32,782 nt of DNA from Streptomyces griseorubiginosus (GTDB taxonomy: Bacteria; Actinomycetota; Actinomycetes; Streptomycetales; Streptomycetaceae): assembly GCF_017614965.1 (NCBI RefSeq), contig NZ_WVUG01000069.1:1-32782 (forward strand), given 5' to 3'. Under the pieces are notes generated by a model. The model searched no databases and had not been told where the DNA came from. It was given only the letters and a program-made list of their open reading frames with translations. Shown here in pieces: positions 7,380-15,555 of the stretch. The position numbers and the translations under genes are program-made. The stretch's first letter is position 1. Each line of letters opens with the position of its first letter.

Positions 7380-9704
7380 ATGACCACGACGACGTCCCCA
7401 CGCGGTCGCCGGCGCGCCCCCACCCGTATCGAACGGGCGGCGGGCAAGGCCGCGGCGCTGCAGAAACCCCGCGTCATCCTCGCGCTGCTGCTCCTGCTCG
7501 CGCTGACCAGCATCATGCTGCTCGACGGCTATCTGCGCGCCGAGGTCGGCGGCGACCAGCGGGTGCGCGACGGCGCCGGCTCCAGCAAGGTGCCGGACAA
7601 GATCCTGAGCGGTGGCCCGATCCTGACCTTCCGCGGCGGACAGGCCACCACGCTCTCGGTGCCGGACAAGACCATCGCCCTCACCTTCGACGACGGCCCC
7701 AACCCGACCTGGACGCCCCAGGTGCTGGCCATCCTGAGGAAGTACGACGTCCCCGGCACGTTCTTCCTTGTCGGCTCGATGGTCGCGCGCTACCCGGGCA
7801 TCGTGAAGAAGATGGTCCAGCAGGGCAACGAGGTGGGCATCCACACCTTCACCCACGTCGACCTCTCCTACCAGAGCGCCGCCCGGGTCAACCGTGAGAT
7901 GACGCAGACCCAGCTCGCGCTGGCGGGTGCGGCCGGCATCACCACGACCCTGTTCCGGGCGCCGTACTCCTCCGAGACCGACGCCATCGACAACTACAGC
8001 TGGCCCGTCTACCAGCGGCTCGGCAAGGACGGCTACACCAGCGTCTTCGTCGACACCGACAGCGACGACTGGAAGAAGCCGGGCGCCTCGAAGATCGTCC
8101 AGTGGGCCACGCCGAAGAGCGGCAAGGGCGCGGCGGTCCTCATGCACGACGCGGGCGGCGACCGCTCGCAGACGGTCAAGGCGCTGCCCGAGTACATCGA
8201 GAGGATGAGGGCGAAGGGCTACACCTTCACCACGGTCAGCGGGGTCATCGAGAAGGACAACGCCGGCGCGGGCAACAACCGGCCCGGGGGGACGACGGTC
8301 GCGGGAGGTGCCGCGGGCGCCACGGGAGAGCGGTCCGCGAACGGCCCGGGCGCGGCGGCGAACATGAGCGGCCCGAACGGTGCGAACCGCTCCCGGCTCC
8401 AGGCCGCCCACCGCACCGCGACCGGCGCGACCCTCTACGAGGGCAGGGCGCTGGTGTTCGCCGTCGCCGTCGCCGAGTGGACCGTGCCCACGCTGTCCGT
8501 CGGCCTCGTCATCGTCGGTGTGGCCGTCATGGGCCGCTTCGGGATGATGCTGATCCTCGCCCGGCGCCACTACCGGCAGCGCAACAAACGCCGCTTCAGC
8601 TGGGGACCGACGGTCACCCGCCCGGTGAGCGTGATCGTCCCGGCGTACAACGAGAAGGAGTGCATCGCCAACACCCTCGAGTCACTGTCGAGGAGCACCC
8701 ACCCGATCGAGATCATCGTGGTCGACGACGGCTCGACGGACGGCACCTCCGAGATCGCCCGCAACGCCGCCATGGACCTGGGCATGTACAACGTCCGCGT
8801 CATCCGCCAGGAGAACGCGGGTAAACCGGCCGCCCTCAACAACGGTGTGCGCAGCGCCAGTCACGACATCGTCGTGATGATGGACGGCGACACGGTCTTC
8901 GAACCGGACACCGTACGGCAGCTGGTGCAGCCCTTCGCCGACCCCGAGGTCGGCGCGGTCGCCGGCAACGCCAAGGTCGGCAACCGCGACACGGTCATCG
9001 GGGCCTGGCAGCACATCGAGTACGTCATGGGCTTCAACCTCGACCGGCGCATGTACGACGTGCTGCGCTGCATGCCGACCATCCCGGGCGCGATCGGCGC
9101 GTTCCGCCGGGAGGCGGTGCTGGGGGTCGGCGGGATGAGCGAGGACACCCTGGCCGAGGACACGGACATCACCATCGCCATGCACCGCGCGGGCCGGCGG
9201 GTCGTCTACCAGGAGCACGCCCGCGCGTGGACCGAGGCGCCCGGCTCCCTGAAGCAGCTGTGGTCCCAGCGCTACCGCTGGTCCTACGGCACCATGCAGG
9301 CCCTGTGGAAGCATCGCAAGTCCCTGACCGACAAGGGGCCTTCGGGGCGCTTCGGCCGGGTCGGGATGCCGCTGGTGGTGATCTTCCAGATCGTCACCCC
9401 GGTCTTCGCCCCGCTCATCGACGTCTTCACCGTCTACTCGATGATCTTCGTAGACTTCCAGGCGGCGCTGTACGCCTGGCTGGCGGTGCTCGGCGTTCAA
9501 CTGGTGTGCGCCGCCTACGCGTTCCGCCTGGACCGGGAGAAGTACCGCTACCTGCTGATGATGCCGCTCCAGCAACTGGCCTACCGGCAGATGATGTACC
9601 TCGTCCTCATCCACTCCTGCATCACCGCCCTGACCGGCGGCCGCCTGCGCTGGCAGAAGCTGAAGCGCACGGGCGAGGTCGGGACACCGGCGGGGGTGAG
9701 CTGA
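7380..9704 (+). CDS. Bifunctional polysaccharide deacetylase / GT2 synthase
   Basis: The 774-residue membrane protein fuses two enzymes. After a membrane anchor (about 24-45) comes a NodB-type deacetylase (about 90-280), with TFDDGP (Asp104, Asp105), HTFTH (metal ligands His155, His159), RAPYSS (Arg193) and LMHDAGG (His256). A Gly/Ala/Asn-rich linker and two membrane segments lead to a processive GT2 domain (from about 415), with DDGSTD (449-454), DGD (502-504), EDTD (593-596) and QRYRW (630-634). Further C-terminal membrane helices follow. The GT2 motifs are those of chitin, hyaluronan and poly-GlcNAc synthases. The same fusion is described for Streptomyces MatB, which makes poly-beta-1,6-GlcNAc for hyphal aggregation; whether this is MatB or a paralogue cannot be told here. 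It stands between a small membrane protein gene and an acyltransferase gene. Likely product: a partly deacetylated GlcNAc polymer. Confidence 0.9.
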   Translation: MTTTTSPRGRRRAPTRIERAAGKAAALQKPRVILALLLLLALTSIMLLDGYLRAEVGGDQRVRDGAGSSKVPDKILSGGPILTFRGGQATTLSVPDKTIALTFDDGPNPTWTPQVLAILRKYDVPGTFFLVGSMVARYPGIVKKMVQQGNEVGIHTFTHVDLSYQSAARVNREMTQTQLALAGAAGITTTLFRAPYSSETDAIDNYSWPVYQRLGKDGYTSVFVDTDSDDWKKPGASKIVQWATPKSGKGAAVLMHDAGGDRSQTVKALPEYIERMRAKGYTFTTVSGVIEKDNAGAGNNRPGGTTVAGGAAGATGERSANGPGAAANMSGPNGANRSRLQAAHRTATGATLYEGRALVFAVAVAEWTVPTLSVGLVIVGVAVMGRFGMMLILARRHYRQRNKRRFSWGPTVTRPVSVIVPAYNEKECIANTLESLSRSTHPIEIIVVDDGSTDGTSEIARNAAMDLGMYNVRVIRQENAGKPAALNNGVRSASHDIVVMMDGDTVFEPDTVRQLVQPFADPEVGAVAGNAKVGNRDTVIGAWQHIEYVMGFNLDRRMYDVLRCMPTIPGAIGAFRREAVLGVGGMSEDTLAEDTDITIAMHRAGRRVVYQEHARAWTEAPGSLKQLWSQRYRWSYGTMQALWKHRKSLTDKGPSGRFGRVGMPLVVIFQIVTPVFAPLIDVFTVYSMIFVDFQAALYAWLAVLGVQLVCAAYAFRLDREKYRYLLMMPLQQLAYRQMMYLVLIHSCITALTGGRLRWQKLKRTGEVGTPAGVS

Positions 9705-10828
9705 TGGGAGCGCACAGCAGGGGTGCGGTCAGAGCGGGCGCGCCCGCGGATACGGCTCCCTTGCCGCAGGTCGAGGCCGCGCCCCCGGCCAGGGCCTCCG
9801 GCCGGGACCGCTACTTCGACGCCCTCCGGGCCCTCGCGCTGATCCGCGTCGTCACGTACCACACCTTCGGCTGGGCCTGGGCCGGCATGGTCTTCCCCTC
9901 CATGGGGATCATGTTCGCCCTGGCCGGCACCCTGATGGCGAAGTCCCTGGAACGCCCCGTCGGCAAGGTGATCAGGAGCCGGCTGCGCAGACTCCTGCCG
10001 CCGTTCTGGTTCTGGGGCTTCTTCGTCGTGCTGGCGATGCTGGTGCACGGCTGGATGCCGGGCTGGGAGATCGTCTACTGGGTCGTGCCGCTGGGCGACC
10101 CGCCGGGCAACGCCTGGGGCGAGCAGGCCTGGGAGATCCTCTGGTACCTGCGGACGTACCTCTGGTTCGTCCTGCTCTCCCCGCTGCTCCTGCGCGTCTT
10201 CCGGCTCGCCCCGATCCCCGTCCTGTTCCTCTCCCTCGCCCCCGTCCTGGTCCTGAACTTCGTCTGGGCCGGCCCTGACAACCGCTTCGGCAGCGCCCTG
10301 TGGGACCTGTCGACGTATTTCTTCTGCTGGATCCTCGGCTTCGCCCACCGCGACGGCGTGCTGCGGCGGCTGCGGCCCGCCCTGGTCGTCGTGCTCTCCC
10401 TGGCGGCGGTCGGGTACGGCGGCTGGTACGCCTTCGCCCACCAGGCCGACGCCGGCACCTACGACCTCGACGAGATCCCGCTCGCGCAGGCCTCCTGGTC
10501 GGCCGGCTACGTCCTGCTGCTGATGTGGGCCAAGGCCTACTACAGGATCGACTTCGCCGGGTTGACCCGCTTCCGCCGTACCGACCGGCTCGTGACGATC
10601 TTCAACGCGCGTGCCGTGACGATCTACCTCTGGCACGAGATCGCGCTGATCCTCGCGGTCCCGCTGATCGACCGGTTCTGGAACGTCCCCGCGTTCGAGA
10701 AGTGGCTTCCGCTGGACAGCCAGTGGTTCATGTTCGGCATCGGCTGGATCCTGATCGCGGGGTTCGTCCTTGCGTGCGGATGGGTGGAGGACGTGGCCGG
10801 GAAGAAGAAGCCGACGCTTCTTCCCTGA
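9704..10828 (+). CDS. Membrane acyltransferase, family 3 (polysaccharide O-acyltransferase-like)
   Basis: The 374-residue protein has about ten hydrophobic segments. Its N-terminal signature RDRYFDALRALALIRVVTYH fits the acyltransferase-3 family: the FDALRALA helix, then the conserved His in VTYHTFG. A basic RSRLRRLLPPFWFW follows the third segment, as is common in this family. Such proteins move acetyl or other acyl groups onto sugars of exported glycans. The ATG overlaps the synthase stop by one base (TGATG), which implies coupled translation and a shared product. The likely job is O-acylation of the polymer made by the preceding enzyme; the donor and exact target are unknown. A polar, Ala/Pro-rich N-terminal tail of about 34 residues precedes the first helix. 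Confidence 0.85.
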   Translation: MGAHSRGAVRAGAPADTAPLPQVEAAPPARASGRDRYFDALRALALIRVVTYHTFGWAWAGMVFPSMGIMFALAGTLMAKSLERPVGKVIRSRLRRLLPPFWFWGFFVVLAMLVHGWMPGWEIVYWVVPLGDPPGNAWGEQAWEILWYLRTYLWFVLLSPLLLRVFRLAPIPVLFLSLAPVLVLNFVWAGPDNRFGSALWDLSTYFFCWILGFAHRDGVLRRLRPALVVVLSLAAVGYGGWYAFAHQADAGTYDLDEIPLAQASWSAGYVLLLMWAKAYYRIDFAGLTRFRRTDRLVTIFNARAVTIYLWHEIALILAVPLIDRFWNVPAFEKWLPLDSQWFMFGIGWILIAGFVLACGWVEDVAGKKKPTLLP

Positions 10829-10851
10829 GGGCGGGCTGCAAGAATGGCCGC

Positions 10852-11547
10852 GTGACCCGCGCATCCCTGGACAAGCAGCCGCACGAAGTCGCCTCGATGT
10901 TCGACCACGTGGCGGAACGGTACGACCTGACCAACGACGTGCTGTCGCTCGGCCAGGACCGGGCGTGGCGCAGGGAGGTGGCGAGGGCCGTCGACGCGCG
11001 GCCCGCGCAGAAGATCCTGGACCTGGCCGCCGGTACGGCGACCTCCTCGCTGCCGTTCGCCCGCACGGGCGCGTACGTCGTCCCCTGCGACTTCTCGCTC
11101 GGCATGCTCCAGGTCGGCAAGCGCAAGCACCCCTGGCTGCCGCTGACCGCGGGCGACGCGACGAAGCTGCCGTTCAAGGACGACACCTTCGACGCGGTCA
11201 CCATCTCCTTCGGGCTGCGCAACGTCCAGGACTTCGACGCGGCCCTGCGGGAGATGCACCGGGTGACCAGGCCCGGCGGGCGGGTCGTGATCTGCGAGTT
11301 CTCCCACCCGACCTGGGCGCCCTTCCGCACCGTCTACACCGAGTACCTGATGCGGGCCCTGCCGCCGGTCGCCCGCGCGGTCTCCTCCAGCCCCGACGCC
11401 TACGTCTATCTCGCCGAGTCCATCCGTGCCTGGCCCGACCAGCCCGCGCTGGCCGGGCACCTGCAGAAGGCCGGCTGGTCGAAGGTGGCCTGGCGCAACC
11501 TCACGGGCGGTGTCGTCGCCCTGCACCGCGGCTTCAAGCAGGGCTGA
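10852..11547 (+). CDS. menG: Demethylmenaquinone methyltransferase (UbiE/MenG family)
   Basis: This SAM-dependent C-methyltransferase carries out the last ring step of menaquinone synthesis, demethylmenaquinone to menaquinone. The 231-residue protein shows family blocks VASMFDHVAERYDLTNDVLS near the N-terminus, SAM-binding KILDLAAGTATSS, DATKLPFKDDTFDAVTISFG and LRNVQDFDAALREMHRVTRP, followed by GG. The start is GTG 10852. No clear Shine-Dalgarno precedes it, but AAGAAT (10840-10845) six bases upstream resembles a -10 box, so a leaderless transcript is possible. The gene also lies only 23 bases after the acyltransferase, so read-through is possible. It shares a pathway with mqnC upstream and supplies the substrate of the complex I encoded downstream. 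Confidence 0.93.
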   Translation: MTRASLDKQPHEVASMFDHVAERYDLTNDVLSLGQDRAWRREVARAVDARPAQKILDLAAGTATSSLPFARTGAYVVPCDFSLGMLQVGKRKHPWLPLTAGDATKLPFKDDTFDAVTISFGLRNVQDFDAALREMHRVTRPGGRVVICEFSHPTWAPFRTVYTEYLMRALPPVARAVSSSPDAYVYLAESIRAWPDQPALAGHLQKAGWSKVAWRNLTGGVVALHRGFKQG

Positions 11548-11587
11548 CGACGACGGCGGCCTGAGGCGGAGCCGATGACGGCTGCGA

Positions 11588-11935
11588 TCAGGCGGAGCTG
11601 ACGACGGCATAGGGGTCGCCCGGCTCGTCCAGCTCGCGCTGCAGCCCGCCGCTCGGGGGCCGCGGGATGCGCGGCTCGCGCACACCTCCGCCGCCCTCTC
11701 CCTCGCCGAAGTCGAACCACACGTACACCATCGAGTCCCGGGGCACCTCGGCGCCGGGTGCGGGGTACTGGCGGACGACGTACTCGACGGCGGTGAGATG
11801 GAAGTCGGGCCGGTCCGGCGCGTTGATGAACAGACCGCGCGACTTCGCCGTCTCGCGCGCGTCCATGGCCATCAGTCCGACGAGCCTCGGAACTCGTACT
11901 TCGGGTGTCTTGGGCGGTATGTGCACAGATGTCAC
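11588..11935 (-). CDS. Soluble single-PASTA-domain protein
   Basis: The 115-residue product carries one PASTA domain at about residues 14-75 (VRVPRLVGLMAMDARETAKS, then YPAPGAEVPRDSMVYVWF). A Gly/Glu-rich tail (about 76-115) follows. PASTA domains normally form extracellular, peptidoglycan-sensing repeats on PknB-type kinases and penicillin-binding proteins. Here I see no signal peptide, membrane segment, kinase or transpeptidase, so the protein appears cytoplasmic. The start is GTG (complement of 11933-11935) with a GGGG run directly before it, a poor ribosome-site spacing. It converges with menG, leaving 40 bases between stop codons. Function unknown; a binding role is inferred from the fold only. 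Confidence 0.75.
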   Translation of the reverse strand: MTSVHIPPKTPEVRVPRLVGLMAMDARETAKSRGLFINAPDRPDFHLTAVEYVVRQYPAPGAEVPRDSMVYVWFDFGEGEGGGGVREPRIPRPPSGGLQRELDEPGDPYAVVSSA

Positions 11936-12009
11936 CCCCAGCGGTACTGGAAGGGTAACCGTGCGGGGGCGGTGACCGGAAGCCTCAAGTATCTTTCTGT
12001 AGCCGTCCG

Positions 12010-12534
12010 TTACTTTGAGTAGCCATTCTCCAGCTGCAGGCGGAAGCAGAGGGCGTCCTCCGGGAGCTGCGGGTGCGGAAACGTCTGCGCGAGTTCCATC
12101 CCGAGGCGCTTGGCGACCGCGATGGAGCGTTCGTTTCCGGGTCTGACCATCGCCACCACGCTCGGCACCCCTGCCGCCCTGAGCCGCTCCAGCGTCATCC
12201 GCGCGGCCGCGGTCGCGTACCCCCGGCCCCAGAACTCCCGTCCGAGCCGCCAGCCGATCTCGATCTCGCCCGTGGGACCCCAGTCCCGCGGCCAGGGCTG
12301 GGCGCCGGTGAACCCGATGACCTCACCCTGCTCGCCGACCATGGTCCACAGACAGAAGCCCAGCTCCGCGTCGTGCCGGCGCTGGCGGGCGGTCAGCTCC
12401 TCGTAGACCGACAGCTCCGCGGACCTGCCGCCGTGGAACTCCATGACCTCCGGGTCGTCGAAGACCCGGTGCCAGGCGATCGCGTCCTCGTCGGTGGGGA
12501 CGCGCAGCCGTACGACAGGCAGAGCTCGGTTCAC
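12010..12534 (-). CDS. GNAT-family N-acetyltransferase (RimJ/RimL-like)
   Basis: The 174-residue protein reads as a GNAT acetyltransferase that moves acetyl from acetyl-CoA to an amine. Family marks are LRLRVPTDEDA-like N-terminal strands (VVRLRVPTDEDAIAWH), GEIEIGWRLGREFWGRGYAT (the acetyl-CoA-binding loop, about 89-108) and RPGNERSIAVAKRLGMEL. The substrate is not evident; such genes often acetylate ribosomal protein N-termini or small amines. I chose GTG 12534 because it has GAAGGG seven bases upstream and precedes the first conserved strand. Longer in-frame extension would run into the divergent reductase gene at 12632. Confidence 0.88.
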   Translation of the reverse strand: MNRALPVVRLRVPTDEDAIAWHRVFDDPEVMEFHGGRSAELSVYEELTARQRRHDAELGFCLWTMVGEQGEVIGFTGAQPWPRDWGPTGEIEIGWRLGREFWGRGYATAAARMTLERLRAAGVPSVVAMVRPGNERSIAVAKRLGMELAQTFPHPQLPEDALCFRLQLENGYSK

Positions 12535-12631
12535 GGGGCAGCCCTTCAGCCGGGTGATCAATTCTGCTGAATAGACTGCCCATGTCCAGTGCCGGTCGGC
12601 ACGCAGATTTCGAACTTGGGGAGATCCCGCC

Positions 12632-13924
12632 GTGACCGTCGAGACTGAGCCCCTCTCCGAAAACACCGCCGATGTGATCGTCGTCGGCGCGGGGCCGGCC
12701 GGCTCCACCACCGCGTACCACCTCGCCAGGGCCGGACTCGATGTGCTCCTGCTGGAGAAGACCGAGTTCCCGCGCGAGAAGGTCTGCGGCGACGGCCTCA
12801 CCCCGCGCGCGGTCAAGCAGCTCGTCGCCATGGGCATCGACGTCTCCGAGGAGGCCGGCTGGCTGCGCAACAAGGGCCTGCGCATCATCGGCGGCGGCGT
12901 CCGCCTCCAGCTCGACTGGCCGGATCTGGCCTCCTTCCCGGACTACGGCTTGGTCCGCAAGCGCGACGACTTCGACGAGCAGCTCGCCCGCCAGGCGCAG
13001 AAGGCCGGCGCACGGCTCTTCGAGCGCTGCAACGTCGGCGCCCCGATCACCGACGAACGAACCGGCCGTATCACCGGCGTCCACGCCAAGTTGGGTGAGG
13101 ACAAGCGCGAGGTCACCTTCCACGCGCCGCTCGTGGTGGCCGCCGACGGCAACTCGACCCGGCTGTCCCTGGCGATGGGCCTGCACCGCCGCGAGGACCG
13201 CCCGATGGGCGTCGCCGTCCGGACGTACTTCACCAGCCCGCGCCACGACGACGACTACCTGGAGTCCTGGCTGGAGCTGTGGGACCGCCGCGGCGCCCAG
13301 GACCGTCTCCTGCCCGGCTACGGCTGGATCTTCGGCATGGGCGACGGCACCTCGAACGTCGGCCTCGGCGTCCTCAACACCTCCGACGCCTTCAAGGAGC
13401 TCGACTGGCGCGAAGTCCTCAAGGCCTGGTGCGCCTCCATGCCGGAGGACTGGGGCTACACCCCGGACAACATGACCGGCCCGATCCGTGGCGCCGCCCT
13501 GCCGATGGCCTTCAACCGCCAGCCCCACTACACGCGCGGGCTGCTGCTCGTCGGCGACGCCGGCGGCCTGGTGAACCCCTTCAACGGCGAGGGCATCGCC
13601 TACGCCATGGAGTCCGGCCAGATCGCCGCCGACGTCATCGTCCAGGCCCACGCCCGCGCGACCCCCGCGGGGCGTGAGATGGCGCTCCAGCGGTACCCGC
13701 GGGTGTTGAAGGACACCTACGGGGGCTACTACACGCTGGGCCGCGCCTTCGTGAAGTTGATCGGCAACCCGAAGGTCATGAAGATCGCGGCCCAGCGCGG
13801 CCTGACCCACCCGGTGCTGATGAAGTTCACCCTGAAGATGCTCGCCAACCTCACCGACCCGACGGGCGGCGACGCGATGGACCGCATCATCAACGGGCTG
13901 AGCAAGGTGGCCCCGAAGGCGTAG
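12632..13924 (+). CDS. Geranylgeranyl reductase family FAD oxidoreductase (candidate menaquinone-chain reductase)
   Basis: This 430-residue flavoprotein has an N-terminal FAD-binding fold (DVIVVGAGPAGSTTAYHLAR, Gly19/21/24). It also carries family motifs EFPREKVCGDGLTPRAVKQL (about 45-64) and LLLVGDAGGLVNPFNGEGIA (about 303-322). Members reduce isoprenoid double bonds; in actinobacteria a related enzyme, MenJ, saturates one isoprene of menaquinone. Because it lies near menG and directly before the nuo locus, menaquinone side-chain hydrogenation is the best guess; carotenoid or archaeal-type lipid substrates are the alternatives. The GTG start has GGGGAGAT eight bases upstream. It is divergent from the GNAT gene across a 97-base gap. 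Confidence 0.88.
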   Translation: MTVETEPLSENTADVIVVGAGPAGSTTAYHLARAGLDVLLLEKTEFPREKVCGDGLTPRAVKQLVAMGIDVSEEAGWLRNKGLRIIGGGVRLQLDWPDLASFPDYGLVRKRDDFDEQLARQAQKAGARLFERCNVGAPITDERTGRITGVHAKLGEDKREVTFHAPLVVAADGNSTRLSLAMGLHRREDRPMGVAVRTYFTSPRHDDDYLESWLELWDRRGAQDRLLPGYGWIFGMGDGTSNVGLGVLNTSDAFKELDWREVLKAWCASMPEDWGYTPDNMTGPIRGAALPMAFNRQPHYTRGLLLVGDAGGLVNPFNGEGIAYAMESGQIAADVIVQAHARATPAGREMALQRYPRVLKDTYGGYYTLGRAFVKLIGNPKVMKIAAQRGLTHPVLMKFTLKMLANLTDPTGGDAMDRIINGLSKVAPKA

Positions 13925-14000
13925 TCCGCGTCACCGCGGTCGCGGGCGCGCACGGAAGCGCCAAACGGAAACACCGGGCATCTGGACCGCGTCAGGATCC

Positions 14001-14028
14001 GGGCCGGGGCCTCAACGCCCCTTGGCCC
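14001..14028 (+). terminator. Candidate terminator of the reductase gene
   Basis: GGGCCGGGGC (14001-14010) pairs with GCCCC (14017-14021) and GGCCC (14024-14028) around a CTCAAC loop with a two-base TT bulge. This gives a ten-pair GC stem about 76 bases after the reductase stop, with no T-run. Confidence 0.6.
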
Positions 14029-14305
14029 GGGCCTGGGTGACGGCCCGGACTTAATGGCGGCGCCGGCGGGCACGACGCCGTACGCATGCCTCGCGGCAAC
14101 GGCGTGGGTGGCCGCACGGTCGTCCGCCGCCGCTCCCACCGGCAGTGCCGCCCCATCGGCGGGCACCGTCAACAGCTCGGAGTGGGACAAGCCGGTCATG
14201 CCGCACGGCAAGGCGGCAAAGGGGTGCGCAAAGGAGGAGAACGTCGCCGAGTCGGGGCCCAACTCAAGGGCAGCTCGACGACTCCAGGGCCAAGAACGGT
14301 GTGAC

Positions 14306-14340
14306 GGAGGGCCGCTGCCCCCGAGCGGCTGCGGCCCTCC
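14306..14340 (-). terminator. Terminator of the NlpC/P60 gene
   Basis: GGAGGGCCGC (14306-14315) and GCGGCCCTCC (14331-14340) form a perfect ten-pair stem. It starts 16 bases beyond the stop of the minus-strand wall-hydrolase gene. Confidence 0.7.
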
Positions 14341-14355
14341 ATGTCGGGACGGGAG

Positions 14356-15159
14356 TCAGAGCACCCGCACCGCGCCGGTCGGCGGGTCGTAGGACAGCGG
14401 CTTCTCCACCACACCGGTCGACGGGTTCTGCGCGCCGACGAACATGCCGTCGCCGACGTACACCGCCACGTGGTAGGCGCTGCCCGCGCTGCCCCAGTAC
14501 AGGATGTCGCCCGGCTGCAGGTTGCTCAGCGAGACCTGGGTGCCGGCCGTGGACTGGTCCTGCGAGACGCGCGGCAGGCTGATGCCGACCTGCTTGAAGG
14601 CGGTCTGCACGAGGCCGGAGCAGTCCCAGGAGTTGGGACCGGTGCCGCCGGAGACGTACGCGTCGCCGATCTGTGCCTTCACGAAGGCGATGACCGCGGC
14701 GGCCGAACCGGTGGCCGTCGAGGAGCTCGTGGAGGCGGTGCTGGTCGTCGTGGCGGCCAGCGTGGTCCGCTCGGCACTGCGGGACGCGGCCTGCTCGGCG
14801 GCGGCCTTGCGGGCGGCCTCGGCCTTCTTCTTGGCCTCCGCCTTCTTCTTGGCCTCGGCGAGGTCCGCCTTGGCCTGCTTTGCGGCCTTCGCGGCGGCCG
14901 CGTCACGCTCCGCCTGCAGCTGGTAGTTCGCGGCCGCCTGCTGCGTGGCGTCCGCGGACTGGGCGACCTGAGCGGCCAGGTCGGCCGTCAGGGTGGGCAG
15001 TTGCAGGGTCTGCGTCGTCTCGGCGGCGCTCGCCGAGGCCGACGCACCCGCCGCCGCCATGCTGAGGACACCACCGGCAACTCCGGCACGCACCGCGAGA
15101 CTCGTCGTCGCGTTGCGGCGGGGTTTCCGGTGGCTGCGTATGTGAGCGGTGTGGGACAT
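14356..15159 (-). CDS. Secreted NlpC/P60 cell-wall endopeptidase
   Basis: This is a predicted exported peptidoglycan hydrolase that cuts stem peptides. From Met 15159 the 267-residue protein has a basic signal peptide (RSHRKPRRN, hydrophobic core, cleavage near ASASA). An Ala/Lys/Glu-rich coiled coil follows (about 80-130, with KKKAEAKKKAEAARK), then a Ser/Thr linker and the C-terminal NlpC/P60 domain. The domain has catalytic Cys180 in NSWDCSGLVQTAF and His230 in AYHVAVYVGDGMF. Upstream in-frame starts at 15189 and 15216 would add 10 or 19 residues. GGAGGAG lies over 20 bases before 15159, so the start is uncertain. It is divergent from nuoA across about 770 bases. Some Streptomyces hydrolases of this class sit behind a c-di-AMP riboswitch, but I did not find its conserved core here. 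Confidence 0.88.
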   Translation of the reverse strand: MSHTAHIRSHRKPRRNATTSLAVRAGVAGGVLSMAAAGASASASAAETTQTLQLPTLTADLAAQVAQSADATQQAAANYQLQAERDAAAAKAAKQAKADLAEAKKKAEAKKKAEAARKAAAEQAASRSAERTTLAATTTSTASTSSSTATGSAAAVIAFVKAQIGDAYVSGGTGPNSWDCSGLVQTAFKQVGISLPRVSQDQSTAGTQVSLSNLQPGDILYWGSAGSAYHVAVYVGDGMFVGAQNPSTGVVEKPLSYDPPTGAVRVL

Positions 15160-15300
15160 GAGAACAACCGGTATCAGGGGCTCCTCCATACCTTCAAGAA
15201 ACGTGTGGTGCGCCACAGTTGCTCAATGGGCGGCCCAAATTCCCCGCGCGGAGTTCTTTATTGACGCCGTAACGGACATTGCGGACGCCACCCGTCGGGC

Positions 15301-15312
15301 CCGTGATCACGG
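15301..15312. promoter_or_regulatory. Perfect 12-base palindrome CCGTGATCACGG
   Basis: A perfect inverted repeat in the intergenic region, about 140 bases upstream of the wall-hydrolase start and centred on the same GATCAC core that recurs toward nuoA. It may be an operator; the protein is unknown. Confidence 0.4.
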
Positions 15313-15555
15313 TGTTTCGTCTATACGCCCGAATTGCCCCGCGCCTACCATCGGTTGGGACCGTTGGCCAAGCCCGCTTCTCAGGGGGCTCTTGTGGATG
15401 TGGCGGAGGTCACGCAACGGTTACGAGATCGCCCGCGTCCTGCGCGAAGATCACGACCTGGTTGCGGCCGGATCGCGACCGGGACTCGCTCGTGAACGCG
15501 TGCACGCGTCCACACCGCACCCCGTACCTCCCCCTGATGTGTGAACACGGCCCTC

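Larger units (their letters stand above)
13925..14355. other. 431-base gap holding two terminators and no supported gene
   Basis: Between the reductase and the wall hydrolase I see one hairpin near each gene end (14001-14028 and 14306-14340). The middle, 14030-14300, has overlapping short frames on both strands (14054-14392 plus, 13729-14262 minus). None has recognisable domains, a convincing ribosome site or clean codon bias. It could be a decayed gene or simply spacer. Confidence 0.5.

Noticed and set aside
12535..12888. Longer N-terminus for the GNAT protein
   Set aside because: It would overlap the divergent reductase gene; GTG 12534 has its own GAAGGG ribosome site.
14054..14392. 112-codon plus-strand frame after the reductase gene
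   Set aside because: It runs through the terminator hairpin and into the antisense of the wall-hydrolase gene, and its composition is uninformative.
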